Positions 41,012-49,265 of a DNA stretch of 64,000 bases are shown here, one piece after another. The notes under the pieces are model-generated. The model was given only the letters and a program-made list of their open reading frames with translations. It was not told where the DNA came from and ran no database searches. Source of the DNA: Bacillus_I endophytica_A (GTDB lineage Bacteria > Bacillota > Bacilli > Bacillales > Bacillaceae_H); the NCBI RefSeq assembly GCF_026790145.1, contig NZ_JALAMS010000001.1, positions 186,001-250,000 on the forward strand, written 5' to 3'. The stretch's first letter is position 1. Each line of letters starts with the position of its first letter. The position numbers were made by a program, and so were the translations under genes.

Positions 41012-41817
41012 AAACTGTTCAAGTTAAACAAAACAAAATCGTTCACTATAACAAAATGCCTTCAAAGAAAGTGAAACATATCCTAACTTTTATACTTTTA
41101 CTTCTATTCATTTATTTGAGTGGAAAGCAAGTTGAGTTTTCACTTTCTAGCTTAGCAACGGGTTTACCTAACATGGGTGATCTTATTGTTCAAATGGTTC
41201 CACCAAACTGGGCATACTTTTCAAACATTACAGCTCCTATACTAGACACTTTGCGTATGGCGGTTCTTGGGACAACATTCGGAGCATTGCTAGCTATACC
41301 AATTGCCTTATTATCTGCTCGTAATATTTTTCAAACAAAGGTTATTACAATTCCAGCTCGCTTTGTTCTAAATTTAATCCGAACAATTCCAGATCTGCTT
41401 CTGGCGGCAATCTTTGTAGCTATTTTTGGAATTGGCCCGATTCCAGGCGTATTTGCTCTAACTGGCTTTTCACTTGGGATCATTGCTAAGCTTATCTATG
41501 AATCAATTGAATCGATTGATAAAGGACCGCTTGAAGCAATGACAGCTGTTGGAGCTAATAAAGTAAAATGGATTATGTTTGGAGTTATTCCTCAAGTTCT
41601 TCCACAGTATATTTCTTTTGTATTATATACATTTGAAGTTAATGTGAGGGCTGCAGCTGTTTTAGGTCTCGTAGGCGCGGGAGGAATTGGTCTGTTTTAT
41701 GAACAGACGCTCGGATTTTTTGAATACGACAAAACATCTTCACTTATCGTCTATACTCTTATTGTTGTATTAATTATTGATTATATTAGTACAAAAACAA
41801 GGGAGAAGTTAATATGA
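41008..41817 (+). CDS. phnE: Phosphonate-type ABC transporter permease PhnE (first)
   Basis: A 269-residue membrane protein with about six helices. EAA-type loop LEAMTAVGANKVKWIMFGVIP near 177, and the PhnE motif FEVNVRAAAVLGLVGAGGIG near 211. It starts in the phnC stop and overlaps the second permease by 4 bases. Two PhnE genes in tandem imply a heterodimeric channel. Confidence 0.92.
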   Translation: MKTVQVKQNKIVHYNKMPSKKVKHILTFILLLLFIYLSGKQVEFSLSSLATGLPNMGDLIVQMVPPNWAYFSNITAPILDTLRMAVLGTTFGALLAIPIALLSARNIFQTKVITIPARFVLNLIRTIPDLLLAAIFVAIFGIGPIPGVFALTGFSLGIIAKLIYESIESIDKGPLEAMTAVGANKVKWIMFGVIPQVLPQYISFVLYTFEVNVRAAAVLGLVGAGGIGLFYEQTLGFFEYDKTSSLIVYTLIVVLIIDYISTKTREKLI

Positions 41818-42617
41818 ATAATATATCGTTGCAGCAACCGAAAAGAACAGGGAAAAAGATTCGTAATGGTGCAATTTTAGCCATTGTTATTGCTATTTAT
41901 GTTTGGGCTTTCGCAGGGATGCCAGCTCTTGAATTTAAAGATACGTCTAAAGAAATAGTTTCTGCTATTTTCTCAGGACTTCTTCACCCAGACTGGGATT
42001 ATGTGTATTACCCAGATGGAGAAGACTTGCTTCGAGGTCTTTTAGATACGTTGGCAATCGCGCTTTTAGGTACTGTTATTGCAGGGTTATTATGTGTACC
42101 TTTTTCATTCTGGACGGCAAAAAATATTGTAAAGAATAAAGGGATTTCTGGTGCAGGAAAGTTTGTGCTAAGTTTTATTCGTGTTTTTCCAGATATTATT
42201 ATGGCCCTTCTTTTCATTAAAGCTGTTGGCCCTGGATCATTTTCTGGAGTGCTTGCTTTAGGTATCGGCTCTATTGGAATGCTTGGTAAACTTTTTTCAG
42301 AAGATATTGAGAGCATTGATTTAGGACCAACAGAGGCACTTGTTGCAACAGGAGCAAATCCTATAAAAGCAATCTGGTTCGCTGTTCTTCCACAAGTATT
42401 ACCGAGCTATCTGTCATTTCTTTTGTATCGATTTGAAATTAATGTTAGAGCAGCAACTATCCTTGGGGTAATTGGGGCTGGAGGAATTGGAACTCCCCTT
42501 ATTTTTGCCCTAAGTGTAAGGGATTGGGAACGAGTAGGAATTATTGTGCTAGGTATTATTATTATGGTCGCAATAATTGATTTCTGCTCAGGAAAAATCC
42601 GAGCACGTCTCACATAG
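41814..42617 (+). CDS. phnE: Phosphonate-type ABC transporter permease PhnE (second)
   Basis: A 267-residue paralogue of the preceding permease: TEALVATGANPIKAIWFAVLP near 176 and FEINVRAATILGVIGAGGIG near 208. The hydrophilic loop after helix 1 (about 60-75, DWDYVYYPDGEDLLRG) is longer than in the partner. No C-P lyase genes follow, so the imported compound must be processed elsewhere or by another enzyme. Confidence 0.92.
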   Translation: MNNISLQQPKRTGKKIRNGAILAIVIAIYVWAFAGMPALEFKDTSKEIVSAIFSGLLHPDWDYVYYPDGEDLLRGLLDTLAIALLGTVIAGLLCVPFSFWTAKNIVKNKGISGAGKFVLSFIRVFPDIIMALLFIKAVGPGSFSGVLALGIGSIGMLGKLFSEDIESIDLGPTEALVATGANPIKAIWFAVLPQVLPSYLSFLLYRFEINVRAATILGVIGAGGIGTPLIFALSVRDWERVGIIVLGIIIMVAIIDFCSGKIRARLT

Positions 42618-42620
42618 AGA

Positions 42621-42652
42621 AAAAACCGTCTTTCAATAAAGGCGGTTTTTTT
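42621..42652 (+). terminator. Terminator after phnDCEE
   Basis: Arms about 42622-42633 and 42638-42650 pair (AAAAACCGTCTTT with AAAGGCGGTTTTT, one G-U), ending in seven T. Confidence 0.9.
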
Positions 42653-43086
42653 GTCCTCATTTTATAAAATAGAGAAAATTATTCTATAATATAAGGGGAA
42701 ATAAAGGAATTAAATAGGACAATTTACATAGTTGAAATTTAAAAGTATAGGCACAATTGTAATGAGTAGCGAAAAAGAGAGAAAAATGTAGTAGATTATC
42801 GTTCTCTGTTTCACTAAAGGTATGTTATAATTTGTTTCGTGCTTTTAATAAAAGTACAAGCTGCGGAACGGATGAAAAATGGAAATAAGGATAGGCTAAA
42901 ATGATAAGTCGTTTATTATTAGAGAGAAAATGATAAACGAGCTTTTTAAAGAGAAATAAAAATGCTGCTTTTTAGGAATGCTTTTATTAAAAGGGTTTTT
43001 AAAATTAAGTATATTTCTAATTTATTATTGCATAAAGCATGTAAATGTTCATTTTGGCTCTATGATAAATATTGGAGGGTTTGAAA
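42653..43086. other. 434-base AT-rich region before the phosphate transporter pair
   Basis: No gene seen. It holds a TATAAT at 42826-42831 that may be a -10 of a long-leader promoter, a small hairpin GTGCTTTT/AAAAGTAC near 42839-42857 and an 8-bp inverted repeat TCGTTTAT/ATAAACGA near 42909-42940. I could not find a Pho box here. Confidence 0.4.
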
Positions 43087-43707
43087 GTGGCAATGAGAAA
43101 GAAAAAAGATAAATTTTCATTACTATTAATGGAAATTGCGAAAAATTTGGATGAAACAGCGGATTTCTTTGTGAACTTTAAGGTAACAAATCAGTCCACT
43201 TTGAAAGAATTTGCGGACAAACTTAAAGAGTTTGAAACAAAAGGAGATAATCACGTACATGTTATTATTCGCGAATTGAATAAAGCATTCATCACACCGA
43301 TTGAGCGTGAGGACATTCTTCAACTTACAATGAGTATGGATGATGTTTTAGATGGTATTGAAGCATTCTCAGCTTCAATGGAAATTTATTCTATTACTGA
43401 AACAGATGAGCATATGGATAAGTTTATTGGCTATATTCGCGAATGTGTTCGCGAAATCTTAGTAACAATTGAGCTTTTATCAAACAATCGTCTTAAAGAT
43501 ATCCAACCACATGCGATTAAGATTAAAGAATACGAGCACAATTGTGATAATTTACTTCGTAAATCTTTGAAGAACTTGTTTGCTCTTGTAAAAGATCCAA
43601 TCAAAGTTATTCAATATAAAGAAATTTATGAAACACTTGAAGAAATTGCAGATAGCTGCCAAAATGTAGCAAACAATCTAGAAACTATCATCATGAAGAA
43701 CGCGTAA
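43087..43707 (+). CDS. DUF47-family protein, Pit accessory (PhoU-like)
   Basis: A 206-residue, all-helical cytosolic protein of the DUF47 family, distantly related to PhoU. Segments: IAKNLDETADFFVNF near 17, EFETKGDNHVHVIIRELNKAFITPIEREDI near 55 with the conserved acidic metal-type site, and EYEHNCDNLLRKSLKNLF near 158. Members are encoded with Pit transporters and are thought to control them. Start GTG 43087 has GGAGGG 7 bases ahead. The phosphate transporter starts 12 bases after its stop. Confidence 0.88.
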   Translation: MAMRKKKDKFSLLLMEIAKNLDETADFFVNFKVTNQSTLKEFADKLKEFETKGDNHVHVIIRELNKAFITPIEREDILQLTMSMDDVLDGIEAFSASMEIYSITETDEHMDKFIGYIRECVREILVTIELLSNNRLKDIQPHAIKIKEYEHNCDNLLRKSLKNLFALVKDPIKVIQYKEIYETLEEIADSCQNVANNLETIIMKNA

Positions 43708-43719
43708 TGAGGGATTAGT

Positions 43720-44718
43720 ATGGATTCTTTATTTGTCTTAACCATTTTAATTGTCATTTTTGCTTTAGCTTTTGATTTTATTAACGGATTTCATGATACA
43801 GCAAATGCAATTGCAACATCTGTATCAACGAAAGCTTTAAAACCACGTCATGCAATTATTTTAGCCGCAGTTATGAACTTTATTGGAGCAATGACGTTTA
43901 CAGGGGTTGCTAAAACCATCACTAAGGATATTGCAGATCCCTTCAAGCTCGATAATGGACTAGTTGTAATTTTGGCTGCGCTTATTGCAGGGATTGCATG
44001 GAACTTGATCACTTGGTATTACGGAATTCCAAGTAGTTCTTCACATGCCATCATTGGGGCGATTGCAGGAGCAGTTATTGCTTCTTCTGGTTTTGGAGCT
44101 ATTAACTATAATGGATTTATTAAAATTATTGAAGCACTTCTTATTTCACCAATCCTTGCCTTTGTTGTTGGGTTTATTATGTATACTATTATTAAATTGG
44201 TTTTTAAAGATAGTAACTTATCCAAAACAAACAAGCAGTTTCGTCGTGTGCAAATTTTGACTGCAGCTGTTCAGTCTTATACACACGGAACAAACGATGC
44301 CCAAAAGGCGATGGGGATTATTACAATGGCTTTAATTGCAGCGAACTTACAAGAAACCGATGAAGTTCAATTTTGGGTACAGCTTTCTTGCGCAATTGCA
44401 ATGGGTCTTGGAACATCTATCGGTGGATGGAAAATCATTAAAACTGTTGGCGGGAAAATTATGAAAATCCGTCCTGTAAATGGAGTAGCAGCAGACTTAA
44501 CAGGAGCAGCTATTATCTTTGGAGCTACATATATTCACCTTCCTGTTAGTACAACACACGTTATCTCTTCTTCTATTTTAGGGGTTGGCTCTGCTCATCG
44601 TGTGAAAGGTGTAAAATGGGGAACAGCTCAGCGTATGATTATTACATGGATTATTACGCTTCCGATTTCTGCAGCACTTGGAGCAATTATGTATTTTATC
44701 TTAGATTTATTTTTATAA
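43720..44718 (+). CDS. pit: Low-affinity inorganic phosphate transporter, Pit family
   Basis: A 332-residue membrane protein with about ten helices in two inverted halves. Each half has the family motif: INGFHDTANAIATS near 22 and THGTNDAQKAMG near 189. Imports metal-phosphate with protons. Forms an operon with the DUF47 gene and ends at a strong terminator. With phnDCEE nearby, the region has two routes for phosphorus uptake. Confidence 0.93.
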   Translation: MDSLFVLTILIVIFALAFDFINGFHDTANAIATSVSTKALKPRHAIILAAVMNFIGAMTFTGVAKTITKDIADPFKLDNGLVVILAALIAGIAWNLITWYYGIPSSSSHAIIGAIAGAVIASSGFGAINYNGFIKIIEALLISPILAFVVGFIMYTIIKLVFKDSNLSKTNKQFRRVQILTAAVQSYTHGTNDAQKAMGIITMALIAANLQETDEVQFWVQLSCAIAMGLGTSIGGWKIIKTVGGKIMKIRPVNGVAADLTGAAIIFGATYIHLPVSTTHVISSSILGVGSAHRVKGVKWGTAQRMIITWIITLPISAALGAIMYFILDLFL

Positions 44719-44721
44719 GAG

Positions 44722-44752
44722 AAAGCGTAGGAGGTATTCCTACGCTTTTTTG
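44722..44752 (+). terminator. Terminator after pit
   Basis: AAAGCGTAGGA (44722-44732) pairs with TCCTACGCTTT (44738-44748), followed by T. Confidence 0.93.
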
Positions 44753-44788
44753 TTTGTTAAAATAAGGTTAAAAAAAGGGGGGAGAGTT

Positions 44789-45445
44789 TTGCAAGGACAA
44801 ATAGTATCCGTTAATGTTGGAAAACCAAAAGAGTTAATTTATAAAGGAAAAAGTATTCAAACAGGTATTGAGAAACAGCCTGTAGATAAACCTCTTTTAT
44901 TAACTAAAGTAAATTTCGTTGGAGATGGTCAAGCAGATCTTGTAAATCATGGGGGAGAAGATAAGGCAGTATGTGTTTATCCATTTGAACACTATGCTTA
45001 TTTCAGCAGTGAAGTAGGGCTTTCTCTTTCTTATGGAGCCTTTGGAGAAAATCTAACGCTCTTTGGATTGACAGAAGAAAAGGTATGTATAGGTGATGAA
45101 TTTCAGATTGGAGAAGCTGTTGTACAAGTAAGTCAGCCAAGACAGCCGTGCTTTAAATTAGCTCATCGTCATGACACAAAAGATCTTCCACTTCGTTTTC
45201 AGGAGACAGGTTATACAGGGTTTTATTTTCGTGTTCTTTCAGAAGGAGTAGTTTCTAAAGAAGACTCAGTTCAATTTTTAAGACGGCATCAAGATGAAAT
45301 TACGATTTCATACATAAATGAAGTACAGTATAAGGATAAAAGTAATAAAGAAAAAGTGAAAAAAATTTTAAGTGTGCCATTTCTATCCCAAAGCTATCAA
45401 AAGACGTTTATGAAACGGTTACAGTTATTAAAAAAGCAGAACTAG
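44789..45445 (+). CDS. MOSC-domain protein (YiiM/YflK type)
   Basis: A 218-residue cytosolic protein. It starts with MQGQIVSVNVGKPKEL, typical of the YiiM/YflK group. The MOSC core has NHGGEDKAVCVYPFEHYAYF near 67 and VSQPRQPCFKLAHRH near 119 with the likely molybdopterin-ligand Cys, then a C-terminal 3-alpha domain. In E. coli YiiM reduces N-hydroxylated compounds. Start TTG 44789 has GGGGGGAGAG immediately ahead. Its stop codon lies in the terminator stem. Confidence 0.88.
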   Translation: MQGQIVSVNVGKPKELIYKGKSIQTGIEKQPVDKPLLLTKVNFVGDGQADLVNHGGEDKAVCVYPFEHYAYFSSEVGLSLSYGAFGENLTLFGLTEEKVCIGDEFQIGEAVVQVSQPRQPCFKLAHRHDTKDLPLRFQETGYTGFYFRVLSEGVVSKEDSVQFLRRHQDEITISYINEVQYKDKSNKEKVKKILSVPFLSQSYQKTFMKRLQLLKKQN

Positions 45446-45467
45446 ATTGTACTAGTTCTGCTTTTCT
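45432..45467 (+). terminator. Terminator overlapping the MOSC gene stop
   Basis: 14-bp perfect stem, arms 45432-45445 and 45452-45465, loop ATTGTA. The TAG stop is the end of the left arm. Confidence 0.9.
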
Positions 45468-45565
45468 AATTGTGAAGGACGTGTAAAGAGTTAACATATT
45501 TTTTATAAAAGAAATGATGAAAAATCAAAAATAAGCCTATTTATAGCCCTTTTGCTTACTCAATT

Positions 45566-45580
45566 CTTTAATTATTATCA
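45566..45580. promoter_or_regulatory. Weak Fur-box-like sequence before the SurE-like/ABC operon
   Basis: The right half ATTATCA (45574-45580) is a perfect Fur half-site, the left half matches only 4 of 7 (total 11 of 15 against TGATAATNATTATCA). It lies just upstream of the promoter. Confidence 0.3.
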
Positions 45581-45584
45581 TATA

Positions 45585-45633
45585 GGACATTTACATAATG
45601 AATAAAAAAAGTATAAAGAATATTTATATGTCC
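45585..45633 (+). promoter_or_regulatory. Promoter of the SurE-like/ABC operon, bracketed by an inverted repeat
   Basis: TTTACA (45590-45595), 16-bp spacer, TATAAA (45612-45617). GGACAT (45585-45590) overlaps the -35, and its inverse ATGTCC (45628-45633) lies just past the predicted start. The flanks TATA and TTTATA extend the dyad. Confidence 0.5.
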
Positions 45634-45716
45634 TTTATAAATGTTCTTTAAAATAAAACTACAAGAAATATGTTATAAATGGTTACGGAAAGAAATAAAG
45701 AGAGGTGAACAATTCT

Positions 45717-46505
45717 ATGCGTTTCTTAATTACAAGCAGTAGCGGAATATTTTCACCTGCTGTAGGATCCATCGTTGAAGTTCTTAACCATTTTGGCGAA
45801 GTTTTCGTTGTTTGCCCTCATAAAGAGAATTCTTTGGCAGGTTATACGGTTACATTACATAAGCCACTAAAAGTTACAGAGCTAACGGCTTTTGGAGCTG
45901 AAATAAAATCATGGGTTGTAAACGGTACTTCAGTGGATTGCGTGAAAATTGGTATTGAGAAATTGATTAAGAAAAAAATTGATTTTATTGTCTCAGGTAT
46001 ACATATAGGCTCACCGTCAGGAAGAGATCTTGCTTACTGCGGAGATATAGCAGCAGCAATGGAAGGCACGTTTTTTCAAATTCCGTCTCTTGCTCTTTCA
46101 ATAGATGGTATAGAAGAAAGTGAGGTAAACTTTTCGTCTTTTAAAAAATATTTCAATGAGCTTATAGAAGTATTCCTAGCTCATAAACATCCAAAAGGAG
46201 TTTGTTTTCATATTCATTTCCCCATTTTGACAGAGAAAAACTGTCAAGGTGTAAAAGTGGTGGATTTTGATTTTACTTTTAGTCGCTACAAGTACGTTAC
46301 CATACATGATGATCATCAGGATTTTTATGTACTACAACAAAAGGTGAGCGAAAGAAAAGATAAAGAAACTAGAGAGAACAACTCAACAAGAGCGAGTTAC
46401 ATAACTGTTACACCTTTAGAAAACTTAATAAGTCAACGAAAGCATATTCGTCAATTAGAAAGATGGTTCAAAGACAAACAAATTATAGAGAAGGAGTTGC
46501 CATAA
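45717..46505 (+). CDS. SurE-like protein lacking the catalytic metal site (probable pseudoenzyme)
   Basis: A 262-residue protein that aligns along its whole length with SurE 5'/3'-nucleotidases. Family landmarks are present: FGEVFVVCPHKENSLAGYTVTLHKPLKV near 27, VSGIHIGSPSGRDLAYCG near 95, AAAMEGTFFQIPSLALSIDG, and a late ITVTPLENL. But the metal ligands are gone: NDD after MRILL is SSS here (residues 7-9), and the Asn of SGIN is His. Only the Ser of the third ligand loop is kept. Catalysis as a nucleotidase is unlikely; a binding or regulatory role for the ABC transporter encoded next (stop and start overlap as TAATG) is inferred. RBS AGAGGTG before ATG 45717. Confidence 0.78.
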   Translation: MRFLITSSSGIFSPAVGSIVEVLNHFGEVFVVCPHKENSLAGYTVTLHKPLKVTELTAFGAEIKSWVVNGTSVDCVKIGIEKLIKKKIDFIVSGIHIGSPSGRDLAYCGDIAAAMEGTFFQIPSLALSIDGIEESEVNFSSFKKYFNELIEVFLAHKHPKGVCFHIHFPILTEKNCQGVKVVDFDFTFSRYKYVTIHDDHQDFYVLQQKVSERKDKETRENNSTRASYITVTPLENLISQRKHIRQLERWFKDKQIIEKELP

Positions 46506-47524
46506 TGAAGAAGAATTGGTTACTGAACGCTTGTCTTGTTCCAGTTCTTTTACTTAGTGCGTGTGGAACAGAGAGCAGCAGTGGAGAAGAACGTAAGCAA
46601 GGGGATGTAGGAGGCACGCTTGAATTTTATACTTCACAACCTGATGAAGATGTTACAAAGCTCATTGAAGGGTTCAATAAAAAATACCCTGATGTAGAAG
46701 TTAAAGCTTTTCGTTCTGGAACAGAGGAAGTAGTGGGGAAGGTTCAAGCAGAAAAAAGAGCAGGGGATGTAAAAGCAGATGTTATGCTTGTAGCAGATAG
46801 TGTTACATTTGAAAAGTTAAAAGAGCAAGATTTGCTTTTGTCCTATAAGTCGAAAGAAATCGAGCATATACCAGACGATTTTGTGGATGATGATTATATG
46901 TATACAGGCACAAAAATGATGGCAACAGTGCTAGCTGTAAATACGACAAATGTGAAAGAGCCTAAAGAAACGTGGAGCGTGTTAACTGATAAGAAAACAA
47001 AAGGGAAAGCTGTGATGCCAAGTCCTTTATATTCAGGAGCTGCGGCTTATAATGTGGGCGTTATGAGCAGACAGAAGAATTTAAATTGGAATTTCTTTGA
47101 CGAGTTAAAGAAAAACGATATGACCGTCGTACAAGGAAATGGTGCAGCATTAAAAGCAGTTGCGAGTGGCCAAAAAGACTACGGACTTGTTGTGGACTAT
47201 CTTGCTTTACGAGCTAAAAAAGAAGGATCACCTATTGAACTCATTTATCCTAAGGAAGGAGTTCCGGTTATTACAGAACCTGTTGGTATTATGGAAGGTA
47301 CAAGAAATGAAAAGGCTGCAAAAGCATTTGTTGACTATATTCTGTCAGAAGAAGGACAAAAGCTTTCTGCTAACCTTGGTTACGCACCTATCCGACAAGA
47401 GGTAGAGGCACCTGATGGTTTAAAATCAATGGAAAGTATTCAAGTATTAGACTCCCCGTTATCAGAGCTGTATAAATCTCGAGAAGAAGATAAGGAGCGG
47501 TTTAAAAGAATTTTCGGAAACTAG
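46505..47524 (+). CDS. ABC transporter substrate-binding lipoprotein, iron (Fbp/Sfu) type
   Basis: A 339-residue exported binding protein. Signal peptide and lipobox LSAC (Cys about 20). The type-II periplasmic-binding fold starts with LEFYTSQPDEDVTKLIEGF and includes GKAVMPSPLYSGAAAYNVG and VVQGNGAALKAVASGQKDYGLVVDY. This family binds Fe3+, 2-aminoethylphosphonate or similar ligands; I do not see the YY iron pair of FbpA clearly, so the cargo is open. AAGGAG lies 9 bases before the ATG, which overlaps the SurE-like stop by one base. Confidence 0.85.
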   Translation: MKKNWLLNACLVPVLLLSACGTESSSGEERKQGDVGGTLEFYTSQPDEDVTKLIEGFNKKYPDVEVKAFRSGTEEVVGKVQAEKRAGDVKADVMLVADSVTFEKLKEQDLLLSYKSKEIEHIPDDFVDDDYMYTGTKMMATVLAVNTTNVKEPKETWSVLTDKKTKGKAVMPSPLYSGAAAYNVGVMSRQKNLNWNFFDELKKNDMTVVQGNGAALKAVASGQKDYGLVVDYLALRAKKEGSPIELIYPKEGVPVITEPVGIMEGTRNEKAAKAFVDYILSEEGQKLSANLGYAPIRQEVEAPDGLKSMESIQVLDSPLSELYKSREEDKERFKRIFGN

Positions 47525-47537
47525 AGAGGTGCTATAA

Positions 47538-49265
47538 ATGGAACGCTTTTCGTTAAGAAGACAAATTTCTTTGTCTTCTCTTTTGTCGACACGTTTAACA
47601 CATACTTTATTTATTAAACTCGGGATATTTTGTCTTCTATTTTTCTTTTTTCTGCTCCCTATTGTTCGCCTTATTATAATGAGCTTCACAGAAGGGCATA
47701 AAATAAGTTTTTTGAATTATAGCTCTATTTTATCAGAAGCTGCTACATGGTCGATGTTAAAGAATACAGCTATCGTTGTTGGGGGAGCAACGATAGTGTC
47801 AATTTGTGTAGGGGTTTTGTTCGCTTGGCTTGTTGCTTACACAGATATTCGCTTGAAAAAATTTCTACAACTCTTCATTATGTTACCTTTTTTAATTCCA
47901 TCCTATATAATGACGCTCGCTTGGACTCAATTCACAGAGAGAAACAGCGTTTTTATCAGTTTTTTAAAGCCTTTTTTAGGGGTTTCTCATCTTAATCTTT
48001 ATAGCTATGGTGGGCTAATCTTTTTGCTTGGAATCGTTCATTATCCACTTGTTTATTTGCTGACTCTTCATGTATTAAGAAAGATTCCAAGAGACTTGGA
48101 ATGGGCAGTAAGAGCTTCGGGAGGAACGCGATTTACGATGTGTAAGACCGTTACACTGCCTCTAGCACTTCCAGGTATTATTAGTGGGGCAATGCTTGCC
48201 TTCTTAACAACTATTGATAATTTTGGTATACCAGCCTTTCTTGGTATACCAGCTAATATCCCTGTTTTAAGTACGGCTATTTATCAAGAAGTGATTGGGT
48301 TTGGAGAAGATGATTTTGCCAGGGGGGCTGCATTATCAGTCTTACTCGGCGTTATTGTGTGCCTTGTTACTTTTCTTCAATATATACTGCTAAAACGATT
48401 TTCTTATCAGGAAACAGGTAGAGCAGAAAATGAACCACGCATTTTTTTAAAGAAAGGGAGATGGGCTGTAGAAATAGTGTTATGGTTATTTCTTCTTTTT
48501 ATAAGCATTATCCCTTTATTTTCAATGATTGGGACTTCTTTTATTAAGGCATATGGCTTACCATTTTCATTTGAAAATATGACGATGGAACATTATAAAT
48601 ATATTTTGTTTCAGTATGAGAAAGTAAAAATTGGCATTGCAAATAGTTTAAAGCTTGCTTTCTTTACAACTATAATTTGTCTTTTTATTGGAACGGCTAT
48701 AGCTTATATAAGAATACGATTTGATTGCCATGAAACAAGATTAACAGAAGGAATCATTAGCTTACCATATGCACTTCCAGGTATGGTGCTTGCTCTTGCT
48801 ATGATTTTAGCTTGGGTCCAGCCTATTCCAGGATGGAAACCTGGAATATATGGAACAATATGGATTTTACTTGTTGCGTACGTTACAAGGTTTCTCATTT
48901 TGCAAGTTCGAAGTAGTATGACGGCTCTTTCGCAAGTTTCTACTGAGATGGAGGAAGCCGCACATATTAGTGGTGCTAGAGGTATAGCAAAGTGGCGTTA
49001 TATTATGCTTCCGCTTCTATTTTCAGGAGTACTCAGTGGAGCTTTTCTCGTTTTTATTACAACATTGACAGAGCTTACGGTTTCGTCATTGTTATGGTCG
49101 AGCGGATCCGAGACAATCGGAATGTTAATCTTCAGTTTCGAACAAGGTGGATACACAACGTACTCGACAGCTCTTTCAACCCTTATTTTACTGTTTTTAA
49201 TGCTCACAAGCCTCATTATCTATTTGCTTATAAAATGCTTCAACAAGAAAGTAGGGAAAGTATGA
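47538..49265 (+). CDS. ABC transporter permease, fused iron (FbpB/SfuB) type
   Basis: A 575-residue permease with two fused halves of about six helices each. Each half has an EAA loop: LEWAVRASGGTRFTMCKTVTLP near 190 and MEEAAHISGARGIAKWRYIMLP near 470. It is thus a single chain doing the work of two permeases. AGAGGTG precedes the ATG, 13 bases after the binding-protein gene. Its stop overlaps the ATPase start (ATGA). Confidence 0.9.
   Translation: MERFSLRRQISLSSLLSTRLTHTLFIKLGIFCLLFFFFLLPIVRLIIMSFTEGHKISFLNYSSILSEAATWSMLKNTAIVVGGATIVSICVGVLFAWLVAYTDIRLKKFLQLFIMLPFLIPSYIMTLAWTQFTERNSVFISFLKPFLGVSHLNLYSYGGLIFLLGIVHYPLVYLLTLHVLRKIPRDLEWAVRASGGTRFTMCKTVTLPLALPGIISGAMLAFLTTIDNFGIPAFLGIPANIPVLSTAIYQEVIGFGEDDFARGAALSVLLGVIVCLVTFLQYILLKRFSYQETGRAENEPRIFLKKGRWAVEIVLWLFLLFISIIPLFSMIGTSFIKAYGLPFSFENMTMEHYKYILFQYEKVKIGIANSLKLAFFTTIICLFIGTAIAYIRIRFDCHETRLTEGIISLPYALPGMVLALAMILAWVQPIPGWKPGIYGTIWILLVAYVTRFLILQVRSSMTALSQVSTEMEEAAHISGARGIAKWRYIMLPLLFSGVLSGAFLVFITTLTELTVSSLLWSSGSETIGMLIFSFEQGGYTTYSTALSTLILLFLMLTSLIIYLLIKCFNKKVGKV

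Noticed and set aside
45671..45687. TnrA-like sequence TGTTATAAATGGTTACG before the SurE-like gene
   Set aside because: Two fixed bases differ and it lies between the promoter and the ribosome site, so a chance match in AT-rich DNA is more likely.
48992..49261. 90-residue N-terminal extension of the iron-type ATPase
   Set aside because: It lies wholly in the permease gene in another frame; the ATGA overlap at 49262 with the ABC start motif is the natural start.
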